Origin: Anthostomella pinea
Lineage: Eukaryota; Ascomycota; Sordariomycetes; Xylariales; Xylariaceae
Direction of reading: 5' to 3'
Assembly (NCBI GenBank): GCA_963556695.1
Contig: CAUWAG010000006.1
Span: forward strand, 1,612,001-1,676,000
Length of the DNA: 64,000 nucleotides
Shown: positions 1-13,022 of the stretch, one piece after another
Position numbering within the stretch: position 1 is the first letter of the stretch
Layout: each line of letters starts with the position of its first letter
The notes under the pieces: model-generated
Told to the model about the DNA's origin: nothing
The model's input: only the letters and a program-made list of their open reading frames with translations
Database searches by the model: none
Made by a program: the position numbers and the translations under genes

Positions 1-1777
1 GGACGAACGCAAATACTGGCGGCAGATGAAAGCCCTTCAACTACGAGGCATTGGCGGCCGACGCACCACAGCTGGAATAGCGCGTTGCGCAGAGCACGCC
101 GCCGGATTAACGAGGATACGGAATATAAATATTGGGAAGGAAAAGCCCTTCTACCAAGAAGGCACCGAACGAGCTATGGCGTTGGCGTTGGCGTTATCTA
201 CCGAAAGAAATGTCGCACTAACGTACGAACGACGAGTAGTTGGAAGAAGAAGAAGACTAGCGCTCCGGCGGCATTCCCTCCTTTTCCTGTGTCACAGCTT
301 CACCAGAAGCAACAAAGCATCGACAGCATCCCTTTTCCTACGTCAACAACACCATAGCTTCGATAGCATTTTCCTAGGTACGAAGCACCAGAGAAGCTCT
401 CTTTCGGAGGCAGTTACACGAGAAACCCTCTGCGGAGGCACCGAGAGAAGTCCTCTGACGGAGGCACACACACATCGAAGATAAAGGCTCTTTGTAGCAA
501 ATAAGTGGCGTAAAGTAACTACCCTTCCGGCAGCGCTTATGACATCCTTGGGCACTGGCACCCTGGGTTTCTGGTTGATAACATGGCGCGCTTGGTGCAA
601 GAGCTGCTGAACTGTAACATGAACAACTCTCTGGGACGCTCCCCTTCTGTCTCGGTCAGGCTCCGCTCCCATAGCTCGATCTGTGGGTTGTGTGTCGAGT
701 CGGAACCCAGGGTGCGTTGATGTGCTCCCCAGTCAGGATGTCAAGGTGTGAGTTTCGGCTTGTACCGTTGATAGGTGCCAGAGAAGCACTATGGCAGCAT
801 ATTGAGCTTCTTGTGAGTTTATCTAGCGCTTCTGAATTACATCTAGCCGATGTGGCTGGCGAGATCAAGCCGCATTTGGTTGAAGAGGCGGTCAGAGAGT
901 GAACAATATCCACCAGTTTTTGCAGAGGTGTTCGTCGACCGCTCAAGCTGCTTTCGACTTGGACCTCATTCCAATAAAGACTCCATTCTTAACTCTAACC
1001 TCATGATCACAGCGTTGCTATTGCATATGAACTTATGAGTGGTTGGATAGTGTCTGCTAACATTCGTTTCACAGTTGCAACACTTAATATGCACTATGAA
1101 GTAGCCCCCCGAATGTGATGGCAAACTTTCATGATAAGTTATTTGGTGACCATAACCCCGATCAACTTCGTCAAACTCTGCCCAGCTCGGAAGACACATA
1201 ACCATCTTTCAAGACTGTAAGGATATAGTGGCTGAATTCTAAAGCAAGGTGGCGTTGGTGATTCTGAGAACTTCGTATAGAATGTAGAAAGAAGTGGTAA
1301 CTCTACATCGATGAGTTACGCTTTGGGGGAATTACGTCATTTAGACCTTGAGTGTTTTGAATTGAAGAACTCACTAGAGAGGCGGCGGCGTCTTTCAATA
1401 GGCACGAAACCATAGCTGAAGATTAGAACTTCGGAATGTGCTCAAGGTGTCAGTAGGCCAAGCCACTCGGGAAGAGTGGAAGCCCATCAAGGTATCAAAA
1501 CTACCTCACAACCCTCAACAATCATAACATCCTGCACAAAGTTCAGTCACTCTCGCACGTGGGACCTGGCTTGAAATGCCACAAATGAATCTACTTTTGA
1601 AGAGAGCTGCTGGCCTGCAATATTCAAACCCAAGCCTTCGCCTCTTCCCATTCGAAACCTCCCTCTTCCTTACACCAACATCAACCTACTTCTTCCCTTC
1701 TTCGATCGGAAACATCCAGCACTCATACTCACACAACCACAACCAACACTCCTCCAACAATCCAACAACCCATCAAG
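1..1777. other. No gene recognised; probable 5' region of the secreted-protein gene
   Basis: Several short open frames occur on both strands, but none shows a recognisable domain, a signal peptide or a convincing splice pattern. The last ~200 bases before the ATG at 1778 are pyrimidine- and CA-rich, as is common in fungal 5' leaders. I see no repeat or RNA gene here. Confidence 0.4.
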
Positions 1778-2476
1778 ATGCGCACCCAAACCATCCTCCT
1801 CGTCCTCGCGGCCGCCACCGCCGCCGTCGCCACCCCCCTCCGCGAGACGGCCGACAAATTCCCCCCCTTGCCCCACCACACGAAATCGACCCTCACGACC
1901 ATCGTGACCAGCGTGACCCTGGCCTCCGCCTCCGCCTCCGCCGAGCAGGCGGAGACCAAGTCCACCCTTCAACCATCGCGACATTCCCCAAGCGACCCCC
2001 GTCATTCCCATACCCATTTCCCCGTCCACGCCGCCCCGCCCCAGTCACCGTCCCCAGCGTCAGCGTCACCGTCACCGGAGCAGTTGAGTCCCTCGACCTC
2101 GACCTGGAGGTTGGCCTTGGCCTCCGCCTCCGCCTCAGCCGAGCAGGCCGAGACCAAGTCCACCTTCGACCCGTCGCGTCATTCCCCCAGCGACCCCCGT
2201 CATTCCAATTCCCATACCCGCACCCATTCCCCCACCAGCACCCGTTCCCCTGTCTACGCCACCCCAGAGTCCGTCACCCCAGACCAGCCCACATCGCTCA
2301 CCTCGCCAGCGGAGGAGGAAGACCAGGAAGACCCCACCGACGAGCTCCACGCCAACGCCTGTCTGAACTGGGCGTGCGGAGGCGACGTGTGCCCGGACGG
2401 CTACAACTGCCGCCAGGCCAGCAAGTACCTGGGCGCCTTCTGCTTCTGCGGAAGAAATTGGCTTCCTTTCCAGTAG
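1778..2476 (+). CDS. Small secreted Ser/Thr/Pro-rich protein with internal repeat and Cys-rich C-terminus
   Basis: This uninterrupted 232-residue frame starts at ATG 1778. It opens with a textbook signal peptide: a short basic start, a Leu/Ala-rich core and an ATA-AVATPL cleavage region near residues 19-22. The middle is low-complexity Ser/Thr/Pro/His and holds two copies of a roughly 35-40 residue unit beginning ASASASAEQAETKST (about residues 48-85 and 114-150). The last ~45 residues carry six cysteines in a C-x5-C-x4-C-x5-C-x9-C-x-C-like arrangement ending in FCFCGRN. I do not recognise a named family. The architecture (export signal, mucin-like stalk, compact disulfide module) suits a secreted or wall-associated protein or an effector candidate, but that is inference. 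Telomere-like repeats begin about 22 bases after the stop. An overlapping longer frame at 1576 is a shadow. Confidence 0.72.
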   Translation: MRTQTILLVLAAATAAVATPLRETADKFPPLPHHTKSTLTTIVTSVTLASASASAEQAETKSTLQPSRHSPSDPRHSHTHFPVHAAPPQSPSPASASPSPEQLSPSTSTWRLALASASASAEQAETKSTFDPSRHSPSDPRHSNSHTRTHSPTSTRSPVYATPESVTPDQPTSLTSPAEEEDQEDPTDELHANACLNWACGGDVCPDGYNCRQASKYLGAFCFCGRNWLPFQ

Positions 2477-3658
2477 GTAGCACGCGCAAGCGAGCACCCT
2501 AACCCTAACCCTAAGGACCGTGTGGGTGTGGCTCTGGTGGCTCTGCTCCACATGCAACACTCAGGGGTTAAGGGTTAAGGGTCGACGACCAACGGCCAAC
2601 GACCAACTTGCGACCAACGGCCAACACCAAGCACGACTCTTCATCATGTTATCCGGTTTCGTCATTATCTCCTCTTCTCTGATTTTGTCTTACCTCACTT
2701 CATCTTGTCCCGGCCTGGCCTGGCTCCCTGCCGGGTTGCTTGTGGCCCTCCTCGTTCGTTCAACCCACCATCCCTCCATCTTACCAGTGAACCTATATTC
2801 CCACCACGCCTTCCACCACGGCAATCATCCCCAGCTATGTTCCATACCCAGCCCGCCTAGGACCGATACAGCCAACACCACACACCAACAACGACAACCA
2901 AGGCAGGAAGCGAAAAGGAAACGAAACGACTGCGAAGGTTCGGAGGGTTGATCATGGGCTTTCTTGTCTTGCATGTGCCAGGGTACCTACCTTACGCGAA
3001 ATGAAACTGCAAGACCGGCGGCAAGCATGGCTGGCTGGCGGAGGGAGTAACTTAGGGCACCTTCTCATATGGGTTCATGGGTGGTTGGTAGACCGGTCCG
3101 GTCGGACTCGGACTTGTGATAGTTTCATAAGTTATCTGCTTTCTAGTTTCCTATACTCCAATGAAGTCCCCCTCCCAACACCTGACCTCGTGATCCAACT
3201 TCGTGATGTGATCCCATGCGAACCCGAGTGCTCACTTTCTGATATGCGGACTCATTCCCTGCGCCTTGATCCCGCGGTGTGACATCTAGTGCACTTGAAT
3301 GCGGGATTGAGACTCAGTCATCGCAGTCGTCAGACAAGGAACTCACAAAGAACTGTCTTTGGTCAAGTGTGATGTAAGTAGTTCGTGAATGAAGCTAGCT
3401 ATGCAGAAGTGTATAAGGTTCTAGGTCTTTGGTAAGCGAACAGGCCTCCTCCATATACAAGGTCTTCCGACCCAGTGTGCTCACGAGTCCTACTGGTGTT
3501 GCGAACACTCTCAATCTCAATAGACCAATTCAACAATCCCCTTTGCCCTTCATACTGGGTATCTCTATGTAACGAAAACTCATTCCACTATCAACGCCGG
3601 CAACACGTCATTCGTCGTCTCGTCGTAGACGCCATTATCCATCGTAAAGTATGCCGCC
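2477..3658. other. Intergenic; telomere-like repeats at its left end, otherwise nothing recognised
   Basis: Apart from the telomere-like tracts annotated separately, I see only short frames without motifs. The segment lies between the 3' ends of the secreted-protein gene (plus) and the thaumatin-like gene (minus), so it is a convergent terminator region. Confidence 0.4.
2498..2583. repeat. Interstitial telomere-like repeats in both orientations
   Basis: Three consecutive CCCTAA units (about 2498-2515) are followed about 50 bases later by two to three TTAAGGG-type units (about 2565-2583). TTAGGG is the usual telomere unit of filamentous fungi. The right-hand tract is a degenerate 7-base variant in the opposite orientation, so the two could pair as an imperfect stem-loop. 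They lie immediately downstream of a secreted-protein gene. Confidence 0.75.
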
Positions 3659-4954
3659 TCAAGTGAGGAGCAGAGATGTACCAGCCATCGCGGCAAATAG
3701 GACAGCCATAGTCCACCCAGGAGTCTTGAGAGCCGGTGCTGCGCTCTTTATGGACTCAATATAGCTCATGCTCATAGCCTTGAGCCTGACGTCGGAGCTC
3801 ACAAGTCCACTTTCGGCGATCTCATGCAATTGCTGCGAGAAAGTCGCCAATATGTTGGTACTTCTGCCCTCGGGGCAGAACACGATCTCGAAGCCACCTC
3901 CACTGGGGATAATGAAGGTCGATGTCTGGTCGTCGAACGCGTAACTGTACGCATCCGGGCACATAGCCTTGGCGTTCTTCGAATACTGGCTCGGCCCGCA
4001 GACGTTCGGGTCGTTGTACTTGCCAGTACAGCAATCCTTAGGTGAGTTATTGGCCGCACATGCACTCCTGCAGGGATCGAAAATGGGACGCTGGACGTTG
4101 TCGTCCGGATATGGGTATACGCCATCTCCGGGCTTCGTTGGCGGAAAAGCTTGGAGATCCCACGGACACCAGTCGGCCAAGTCGGCGTTGGTTTTGCCGT
4201 CCTCGTACGGCATGGGAAAGCTCGAATTGGTGTAGGCAGTTCCAGTTCTACTTGAACCTTGCAGATATCCGGCTGTCCCAATACACGATGGGTTGACCAG
4301 GTTGGGCGGTAGGTCCGACGTATTCGATGCTGGGATATAGACGATGCCCAAGGGTAGATTGTAGCCATCCACGAGTGAGATGTCGTAGAAGCACTGCTTG
4401 CCATTCACACCTCCAGCAAGGTTGAACTCGGCAAGTGTCACGGGTACTTGTCCCTAACATGGCTGTCAGCGATAGGGGCGGAACGTGCCACCGAGACAGC
4501 GACTTACACCATATTCGCAGTCCAGCTTGCCAAAGCAGTCGCCAGTTAAGCAGCTCGCAGTATCACCACTGGTGGTACAATTCGTGCGTCCCCAGACTCT
4601 TCCCTGCCACGTTGGACCAACGGTCAAATTGGCCGACTCGCCCGATGCCAGTTCGAAACCATGTGTTTCGGGAGATTCGCCATTCTGCGTTCCAATGCCG
4701 GGCCAAAGCGTGTCACCACAGTTGTTGGTAATGACAAGCGGAATCGGGTTCTCGCGCTTGGTCAGCGGACGACGTATGCCCAGGTTTTCCGCGCTGGACG
4801 AGAGATAGTCGAATTTGTACAGTTTATTATTGGTAGGATACACAGCCGCGGATGCTTGCGGAACCTGGGACGACAGAAAGAGTGCTGCGCTGAGTAGTCG
4901 TCCTGTCTCCGTGTGACTGCACCGACGGCGTTGGCGGTTCGCCCGTCGAGGCAT
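3659..4954 (-). CDS. Thaumatin-like protein with signal peptide and GPI-type C-terminus
   Basis: Two exons (4954-4508 and 4453-3659) encode 413 residues. The 54-nt intron has a GTAAGT donor and a TTAG acceptor, and it rejoins the frame exactly as EYG-GQVPVTLAEF. A basic leader and hydrophobic stretch (residues ~18-37, ending ASA) form a signal peptide. The thaumatin fold is marked by NNCGDTLWPGIG, the TLAEF glutamate, DGYNLPLG, an SACAANNSPKDCCTG-type cysteine segment and a run of regularly spaced cysteines. The last ~20 residues are hydrophobic (GWTMAVLFAAMAGTSLLL) after a small-residue stretch, which suggests a GPI-anchor signal. The protein therefore probably sits at the plasma membrane or wall, where thaumatin-like proteins bind or hydrolyse beta-1,3-glucans. 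Start chosen at the only upstream ATG that gives a signal peptide. Confidence 0.88.
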
Positions 4955-6458
4955 TATGTTCTGTTGATGGACCGGGCCAGTGCTAGTCGTGTAAGTCGAA
5001 GCGTTGGGAGTTGTTCACTCAATGGTGGCACCGCAAAGCCGAGGTGTCTTAGGAGATGATACGAGGAACAGAGTAGACAGCCCAAGCATTATTCGACAGC
5101 CGTCGAGAGGAGAGCAGGGTCTTATTGAATGTCTGCCAAGCTCAAAACAACATGGGCGCGACCGTTGCGCCGTTGGTTCTGGTATATTGCCCGGACTCGA
5201 AAGCTCGGATGAGCGAATGAGATAGCCTCCGCGATGGAGTCCGACTGGGTTCGGGTCTGGGCTAGGGCTGGTCCAGCTGGGGGCCGTTGAGCGTCTAGAA
5301 ATTCCCCGGTTCGACCAGTGACGTATCGAAGGGAGAAGAACGACCAGGCAAATCAAGGATAGATCCTCGCAGTTCGATAGTGGTCTACTTCTCGACGATC
5401 CTTGTCTTTGATATCGGCTTCGAACGGCCAAGACGCAGGTCGGGGTACTGGAACAGGAACAGGTATCGCGCAGGAGGAATGAGAGACCGGTAAAGTACAG
5501 ACAAAAATGCGGAAAGATGAGATATCCTAGAAGGGTGGTAAGGGTGGTGATCGTAGGAAAAGGAGTAGGATACCAAGAGGAGCGATTGTAGATGATGAGA
5601 GCTTCGGTGTTGAAGCCGTCGCAGGGAGAGCCCGAGGTCTCAAGACCTGCCACTGGAGGAATAACATTGCACGCCGCTTGGCGCCGCGAAAGAGCGGAAA
5701 GTGGCAGGTATGAGCAATGACGCAGGCAGGCAGGCACGACTGGCTGCCAGGTTTCACGCATTTTTTCAGGGGTTCATCCCACCTCCATCGCGTCAAACCT
5801 CCCAGTCGCAACTCCCTAGCCGCGCTGCAGGTTGACAACAACAGCTAAAGTGATCCGAGCGCAATGTCGTCTCGTGAGTCGTCCCCCTCGTCCCCCTTTC
5901 AAGCAAATCACTTCTTTAGGTACTTATTAGCACACCCTCTCCCAAATGCCACTAGGCACTTTCTGGAACCAGACATACTCCTCCAGTGCGACACAAATCT
6001 GCATATACAGAATGACACAAGCAAGCACTAGCTGTACTAAGTATGTCGATAGACAGGTCGTCCGAGGCTAAGTATCAGTCACTCGGCACTCGCCTGCCCA
6101 TCTGATCACCGACCCGGGAGAATGGTCACCAAGAGTTTGATTGAATTGTAGATTCTGCCGGGATGGCAACCGAGTGTATGGAAAGCCCCTTTCATCATTC
6201 ATCCATCCGTCACTCGGATCGCGTCTTCTTCGCTTATTAACTATTTCCCGCCAGCTCTACCCCGATATAACAAAGGAGCATGAATCAACAGGGGGTGCCA
6301 GTGGCCGCCTTGACGGGAAGATGCCCAGTTTCCTGCCCAGGTCGCCTGTAGCCCAAACATGCGTCATTGCTTTCTTTTCGGAGGTATCAGAAGGGACGTA
6401 AAAGTAAAGACGTCCAACAGTGAATCATCGCCAAGCATTGCTCCATTTTATAGCCTCT
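4955..6458. other. Intergenic between the thaumatin-like gene and the Hsp70-like gene
   Basis: This is the upstream region of the minus-strand thaumatin-like gene and the 3' side of the Hsp70-like gene. A long minus-strand frame at 5015-5761 has a biased, motif-free composition and I reject it as coding. No repeats or RNA genes were seen. Confidence 0.4.
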
Positions 6459-8953
6459 TTACCTGAATCTAGATCTGCAACGTCCCATAACTTCGCCTTG
6501 GCAGACGAGTTCGGCGCTGAATTCCGATCCGTCCAGCGTCAGGTAAATGTCGAAGTACACTCGGTAAAAAGTGCCTTGTGGGGTATCCATACGCTCGAAG
6601 TCTTTTTCTAGGTTCTTCCGTGACAAATCTGACGTGAGTGTGACAACTTCCTTTATACCTATAAAGTTATTAGTCTATAGAAGAGGCCGGGATAGGTGGG
6701 TGAAAAACTTACGAGGATCCTTGGTATACTCGGGGCAGACATCGTCATCACAAGCATAAAGGATGTCTTCGTACATGAGTGTGGCACCGGGAGCCACCTG
6801 ACGGAAGAACGAGACCTTAACAGGTTCGCCGATCTTGACCTTTTGCCCCTTCTGCACGAAGATTTGTCGGGTAAACTTGCATCGATCTTTACCATCGAGC
6901 GAGGGTACACGATATGCCTCGGGATGGTAGCCCTCTTTGAATGGCTGCAGAGTTGCCATGAGGTAATGGCGACGAGCAACACGGTGAGTGATAACTCGCT
7001 CCGTAATACCAGCGGTAACCGCACCCTTGACGATGGCAGCAACGGAGTCCATGGGTCGGACGACCTTGGACTGGAATTGAGGTGGAACGTGAAGCTTGAT
7101 CTGCTGGAAGAGATACTCGGAAGCACCGAAACCACCCACAACCAGAATGTTCTGTAATGTCCGGTTCTGGGCTTGGATGGCGATGATCTGGTTCCGCACA
7201 AGCTCCAAAATTCTGTTGACAACGGGCTCGAAACACTGAAGAATCTCCTCGTTGGTGAAAGTCATGTAACCCTCCTCGATGCCAGCCTCGGGGAACTCGG
7301 CCTCGATACCAACGTCGACGGCCCACTTCTGGCCGTTGTTTCTGAAGTCGGCCTTGATTCTGTTCTCAAAGTCCATGATACACTTGGCGTATACGCGGCC
7401 AGCGGTCTTGGATCCATCGGGCAGTTTCATCTTCCGAATTTTGGTTCGCAGAATGTTGCTGAAATTCCTGTTCAGTGCTGTTGAACCACACGAATCACCG
7501 GAACCTGCTGTGCATTCGGCCACCGTGAAAGGGTTTTCATCTTCGACCTCGTAAGCGATCAAATCGACGGTACCACCACCACAATCCACAATAAGGATGG
7601 CATCGTGGACTTTCAGATTCAACAAGCCAGTCTTGGCGCAAAATAGCGAAGCAGCCTCGGGCTCGCTGACCAGCGTCAATCGGTTGTCGTTCTCGTCGCG
7701 GAGAAATCCAGCCTGTATAGCTGCCGCTCGCGTGGCAGCCTTGCCTGCGTCGTTCCAAATAGCGGGCACAGTCAGGTAGTACCGAATGTTGCGCTCTTCT
7801 CTGTTAAAGACTTCGCCCAGGGTCTTCTGGAGAGCTGCTCGCATGGCTTGTCTTAGCTTGAAGAGGTAATCAGCAGCCACGTCGATCTCGGACTTTCCGG
7901 GCGGCAAAGGTGGTAGGTTGATGGGGTCGATGTATGTGTTTCCAGAAAGCATCAGCTGGAGCTTGAACCACTCGACTTTCTGGACACCTGGCTTCGGGTA
8001 TCCTGTCGGGGCCAGCGCGTCGGCGATATCTGGACCCCATCCAACAACCTTCTGGTATTGATCGTAGTAGAGCACAGTGGGGATCTTTATCAAGTCAGCA
8101 TTTTCGTCTTCCCATCTTCTTTTGCAGCAGAACAGCCCACTGCCTACCTTTTGCTTCGTGTACGAGCCAGCTCCCGGCCATTCTGTGATGATGTCTTCCT
8201 TGGCTTCGTTGTTAGTGGCGAAAGCGAATGCGACACCCGAGAACGTCGTGCCCTGTGCGCAACAAGTGATTAGCCTAGATCTCCAAGAACATGGCGAGGA
8301 CTGCAGGAACGTACGAAATCAATTCCGACAATCAGCTGGGCCTTGCTCCGACTGCTTCCCTCAACCTCGGCAGCTGGTCGACCGTAGGCCGCCATGCCAT
8401 TGTTCTGCAGCGGTGTGGGAGCGGGCGGCGGGTAGCCGGTGTTGTAGCCAGGCGGACCACCTGCAACCCCCTGAGGAGGTTGCGCTCCTGGTGGCATGTG
8501 CATCTGCGGCGGGTATCCGGACACGGGAGCACTGGTGTTGATGGGAGGAGGACCGCCGACCATCTGCGTGGGCGGTGTGCGGGCTGGACCTTGAGTCAAT
8601 GGACTTGTGCGACCGAGAGGCTGCTGGCCGCCCTGCTGCTGCTGCTGCTGCTGGAAGTTGGCGGTGTAACTAGGCGGACGAGGTCCAGCGCCGGGATGGT
8701 TCATTATCGGGAGGCTCGCCTGCGAAGAGGTTGAATGGAGAGAGGGGGCGGGACCGGTAGCGGCGTGAGCGGGCTGGCTATGGCCAGGCTGGGCGTTGGC
8801 GAGGGCGGCGTGCGGTACGGGGTATTGCTGCGTGATTTGCGGTGGAGGGGTCGAACTGGCGTTGGCGGGCGGGCGGTCTGGCGAGGGGATGCTGGCGGTG
8901 GATTTCCGTTTACCTAATCCTAAGCCCTTGAAGCGAGAATTCAAAGAATTCAT
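6459..8953 (-). CDS. HSPA12-like Hsp70-family ATPase with Pro/Gln-rich N-terminus
   Basis: Four exons (8953-8315, 8252-8148, 8084-6713 and 6658-6459) give 771 residues. All three introns are 62, 63 and 54 nt with GT-AG ends and keep frame. Residues 1-205 are low-complexity Pro/Gln/Ser/Gly and include a run of seven Gln coded by a CAG tract at ~8636-8654. The actin-like ATPase follows. Phosphate-1 is LIVGIDF-GTTFSGVAF, split by intron 1. Phosphate-2 is ILIVDCGGGTVDLIAYEV and the adenosine motif is ILVVGGFGASEYLFQQI. The C-terminus resembles the shortened tail of HSPA12-type proteins and has no EEVD. This family is cytosolic and its clients are poorly known in fungi. The start is the first Met, in a basic MNSLNSRFKGLGLGKRK context. 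No frame damage seen. Confidence 0.88.
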
Positions 8954-11340
8954 AAGGGAGGAGGAAGCAGGAGAGGCAGAGGAGAAGAATGGGCGAGCGA
9001 GGTAGAAGAAGGGAAGGAAGGGACCTGGGCCAGTCTGTAACTAGGTAGACCGCAGCGAACGGGTGTGTGTGATTGTCGAAGGATCGTGCCTGGCTGCCGG
9101 CTGCTGCTTGGTCACTGGTCACTGGGCACTGGTGAGGCAGGCTGGGCTGAGCTGACAAGAAGCGGGAGCAGTCGAAGTGCGGTGCATGCGATTTGGGGGC
9201 TTAGAGGGCAATCAATCGCTCCAATTGTCACCGTGGCAGCGTCGCCCTGGGAGATTCCTTGTCCGCCCTGTCTTACCATGTACAGTCCTTATGAGGGTGG
9301 AATTCGTGAAATTCCAGCACCAGGACGATTCACGTTCCTGAGTCCTGTCCTGTCGGGAGTCCTATCTAGTCCTTTGCGACGACAGGGGCAGCGGGGTCAA
9401 GCTGAGATGACCTCTGTAGACTGTGGCTCTGCTCCGTCTACTTCGGACTTTGTGGAGCCGACGGTGTGGCAGTCGGTGCAAATGCACTCCAGATGTCAAG
9501 GCAACCACCACGCTGGTTGAAGTGCAGGTGTTGTGGGATTTGGTAGGCAACAGAGATCCCGTGCCAATATATGGAGGAGGCCCGCGCAGGAGGTTGGTTT
9601 CAAGTTGTTGTTGGGTGCGGTGCAGCAAGCAGTCTGACAGTGAAGGTGGCGGTTCCCGTCTCTGGTGGGTTGTGTCTGTCCGTCCTGCGGTCCTGTTCCT
9701 GGTGGTCCTGTTCCTGGTCTGGGCTGGTCCGGGCGTGCCAGTCTTGGAAGTCTTGGCAGTCCTGGGTGCTGGATGCTGGATGCGGTGGAGGGCAGTGGTC
9801 CTACTGTAGAGGGGTGGTGCTGGCTCCGTTGAAAGAGGGACGAGGAAAGATGGGGCCCGGCTTTTAGGTACAGGTGTAAGAAAATAGCAACTCCTGCGGG
9901 ACGCTATTTGCGACAATGATCAATCACCACTGTCCCTGTGGATCAACTCGTCTCCTCATTCACCTCTTGATCACCTCTTGATTCCGGTGTGGCTGGTTGA
10001 GCTGACAGCGCTAGACGGCACAACACGGGGTTGTAGTCTGAATATGGCAGTCTCGCAGCGAGGCTGAGGATGGTTCCCAGTGACGGTTGTCAGTCTGATG
10101 GCCGGGGGTGAGCTGGCGCTGATGACGCTGCCGTCGGATGGGAAAGTCCTAGATGCAAACTGGAGTTGGGCCTAGAGGGGAAACGTGAGGTGGGTTGGTT
10201 GTGTGTGTGTGCCCATGCATGACAAGGGTCGAAGGGACCAGACAGGCTACAGGCTGCGGCAGCGCGGGGGAACAATCGAGTGTTGGTTGGTTGGTTGGTC
10301 CTACGCAGGTCGATGGGAAGAGAGACGGCACGTGTGCGACGGTACAATCCAGTCCTTGACCCTTGAGATATCTTATTGATACCGATACGGGGTTCTTGGT
10401 ACGGTTGGTGCGCGGTCAGCTTGCCTCGTTTGGCGAGAGAGTCCGCGATGATGATTGGGAGCCGAGAGGATTCCGGTGCAACGATCTGAAAGGACGCCAT
10501 CGGATGTCAACAAGCGAATGCCTAGAACGGAAGTCCAGGATTCCGACTGTTCTTGTCGTCAACAGGCGATTTGATTGGGGGGTAAAGACGTTCAACCGGT
10601 CGGGCTGGGAAACAAGGACAAGTCGAGAACTCGTGATTGGATTGCTGGAAGACCAAGGGGGCCCAATGAGTCCTTTGTGCCCCCACGACAAGAGACAAAG
10701 AGGGAGGGTACTGAATACGGTGACAGCTTTCCCCGGATTGTGACAATAGCGGCATATGTTTGAGTGATGACGAAACGCTTCCAACTAGAGAAGGGAATAC
10801 CTGAGTGTCTACCTATCTCGTGACACTGCAGGTACCGTCGTTATGTGTTGCGCGTCAATATGTAGGGTGGCGGCCAGGGAATGACCACCTGCAACAACAG
10901 CACAGCTCGGCAACTTGACTAATGAGCCACGGTCTGGATTATATATATCTGTGTGGCACCCCACGTACATAGATAGCATCATTGCGTGTCAAGACCGTAG
11001 ACATGACAGACGTGGGAACGTTGCGATGCCGCGGCATTGCCCCCTTTGATAGGGCAGGGCAGTGTAGAATAACCACGAGGAATTCTGCAAGGTTCAAGTG
11101 TGGTACGAGTAACAGCGGCATACGGGTTACGGTCAGGTCGGACCGCAGAGGAACAGACAACGGTATCAACGCCGTTGTCAGACTCCAAAACAGGACTTCA
11201 GGCAATGAAAGATAACATCAAACAACGTGGATGAACGTTGCAAAGTCTTAGACACGAAGTCAAACGGTTACCGAGCCGGGGAGGTAGACGAGCGGCGATT
11301 AGTTAATGCCTGTTCTTTACCAGAGGGGTAAGGGTCTGAT
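8954..11340. other. Intergenic; no gene supported
   Basis: The first few hundred bases are the promoter side of the Hsp70-like gene. Frames at 9065-9520, 9362-9916 and 10363-10784 overlap one another on opposite strands, are rich in Arg/Ser/Pro and show no domain. Base composition is ordinary until about 11340, where it drops abruptly into the AT-rich island. Confidence 0.4.
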
Positions 11341-13022
11341 GAACGGTAAATCGACAGATAATTAACTGTTGATAATTTTGAGGGTCGGAAATTAAAGAAA
11401 GTATTAATCAAGCGTTAAGTAAAGTAACTTATTTTACGTTATTTTACGTTTTAGAAAAAATTAGTGTTGATATTTTAAGCGTTAATTTTTAGGGGATTAA
11501 AATTTATTAAACTGTTTGTACTTATTATAGCTCGTTATATAAAGCTTGTTAAAATCCTTTAGCTTATTTAAGCTAGCTAGCTTATAACTTATTAGATTTT
11601 AAGTTATAACTTATGAAATCAAATATCTTTAAGCGGTTGTTTCTTATTAATTAAAGTTATAAATAGTATTATACTTATATTACTACTTATACTTTGTTAA
11701 AGCCTTTAATATGACTTATAGTTATTATACGATTTTTATCGTACGTATATTGTGTTTCTTTTTACATATTACATATCCATTTATTTTACATTTATTTAAC
11801 AGATTATTAAATTAAAAACTATATAAAGCCAATATTTTAATTTATATATAGTAACTTACAGCTCTAAACATAAACATATTATTAAGCGGCATCTTTTAAT
11901 TTCTTTACTCGGTTTCCTTAAAAAGCACTATATGAAAGACTTAAAGCAGCAAAGTCAAAAGCTTGATAATAATAAACATTGCATGTTAATAAATCTTAAG
12001 TCTTATAAGTCTATTAACAGTAATTTCGTTTTTTTATTTTTATTAATAATAACTAGCAAAATAACGAGAAAGATTTATAACGTTTTTAATTTAGCTTATA
12101 ATTACCAGTAATAAAATTAATAATAAGCTTTAGGCTACGATTGTACCTTGTGCCGTATTATAGGTATGAATATAATTAAAACTGCTATATTAAATAATCG
12201 AAGCTTAGTTTTTATATTTAATGTATTACTTCCGCTGCTTTATAATACGTTTAGATAATCTTTGATTATTTATATCAGCCTTTAGTTATAAGTAAAAAAA
12301 AAATCATATCGACGTATTATTAATAATAATAATAATGATAATATAAAGCCTTTTACGTTATAAACATTCTTTTAAACTTTTTAATTAAGACGGTATAGCG
12401 TAAGATTAGCAGTACTTATCTATCGTTTCAAGAAACTTTTTTTATCATTCAAATATTTGATAAGAACTAATATTAAATGTTCATTAACTATAGTTTTAAA
12501 TATAAACATTTATTATTATTTAATAGAATTTAAAAGTTATTTGGGATTTTTTATTAAGTAGTTAAAGACTTTTTAAAGACTTTTGCTTAATATTTTCAAA
12601 ACTACTAAATTGTTATATTATTATTAATTTAAGCTTAAAAAGTTTTAAAAAGTTACGTGTCAATAAGTGGCAGCTTTGCAATATTATTAATAATGCCTGT
12701 GATTTTTTAAGCTTTTTAACATTAATACTATTAATAACAGGACTGTTTTGATATTATTTTTAATTATATAACTAACTCGATATTTATATCGGCCTACATA
12801 TCGAAAAGAATAAGAATAAAAAAGGTCTACACGAAGTTTCCTTATATAAAGAAGTCTTTTTAAAAAATCGGTGGTTATTAGAATATAAACTGATATAAAC
12901 GTTAAATTTCGATATTTAATTTTTATATTAAAATCTTTTTACAGTTATTATTTCAATAAACTTTAACGACGTTAGAGATCCTTAAGATTTTCGGTATTTT
13001 AAAAAGTAATAATAAAAGTTAT

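Noticed and set aside
5015..5761. 248-codon minus-strand frame upstream of the thaumatin-like gene
   Set aside because: No domain, low-information Ser/Pro/Arg composition, and its position fits a promoter or leader region.
9362..9916. 184-codon minus-strand frame
   Set aside because: Overlaps similarly long plus-strand frames, Arg/Thr/Ser-rich, no motif; looks like chance in GC-rich DNA.
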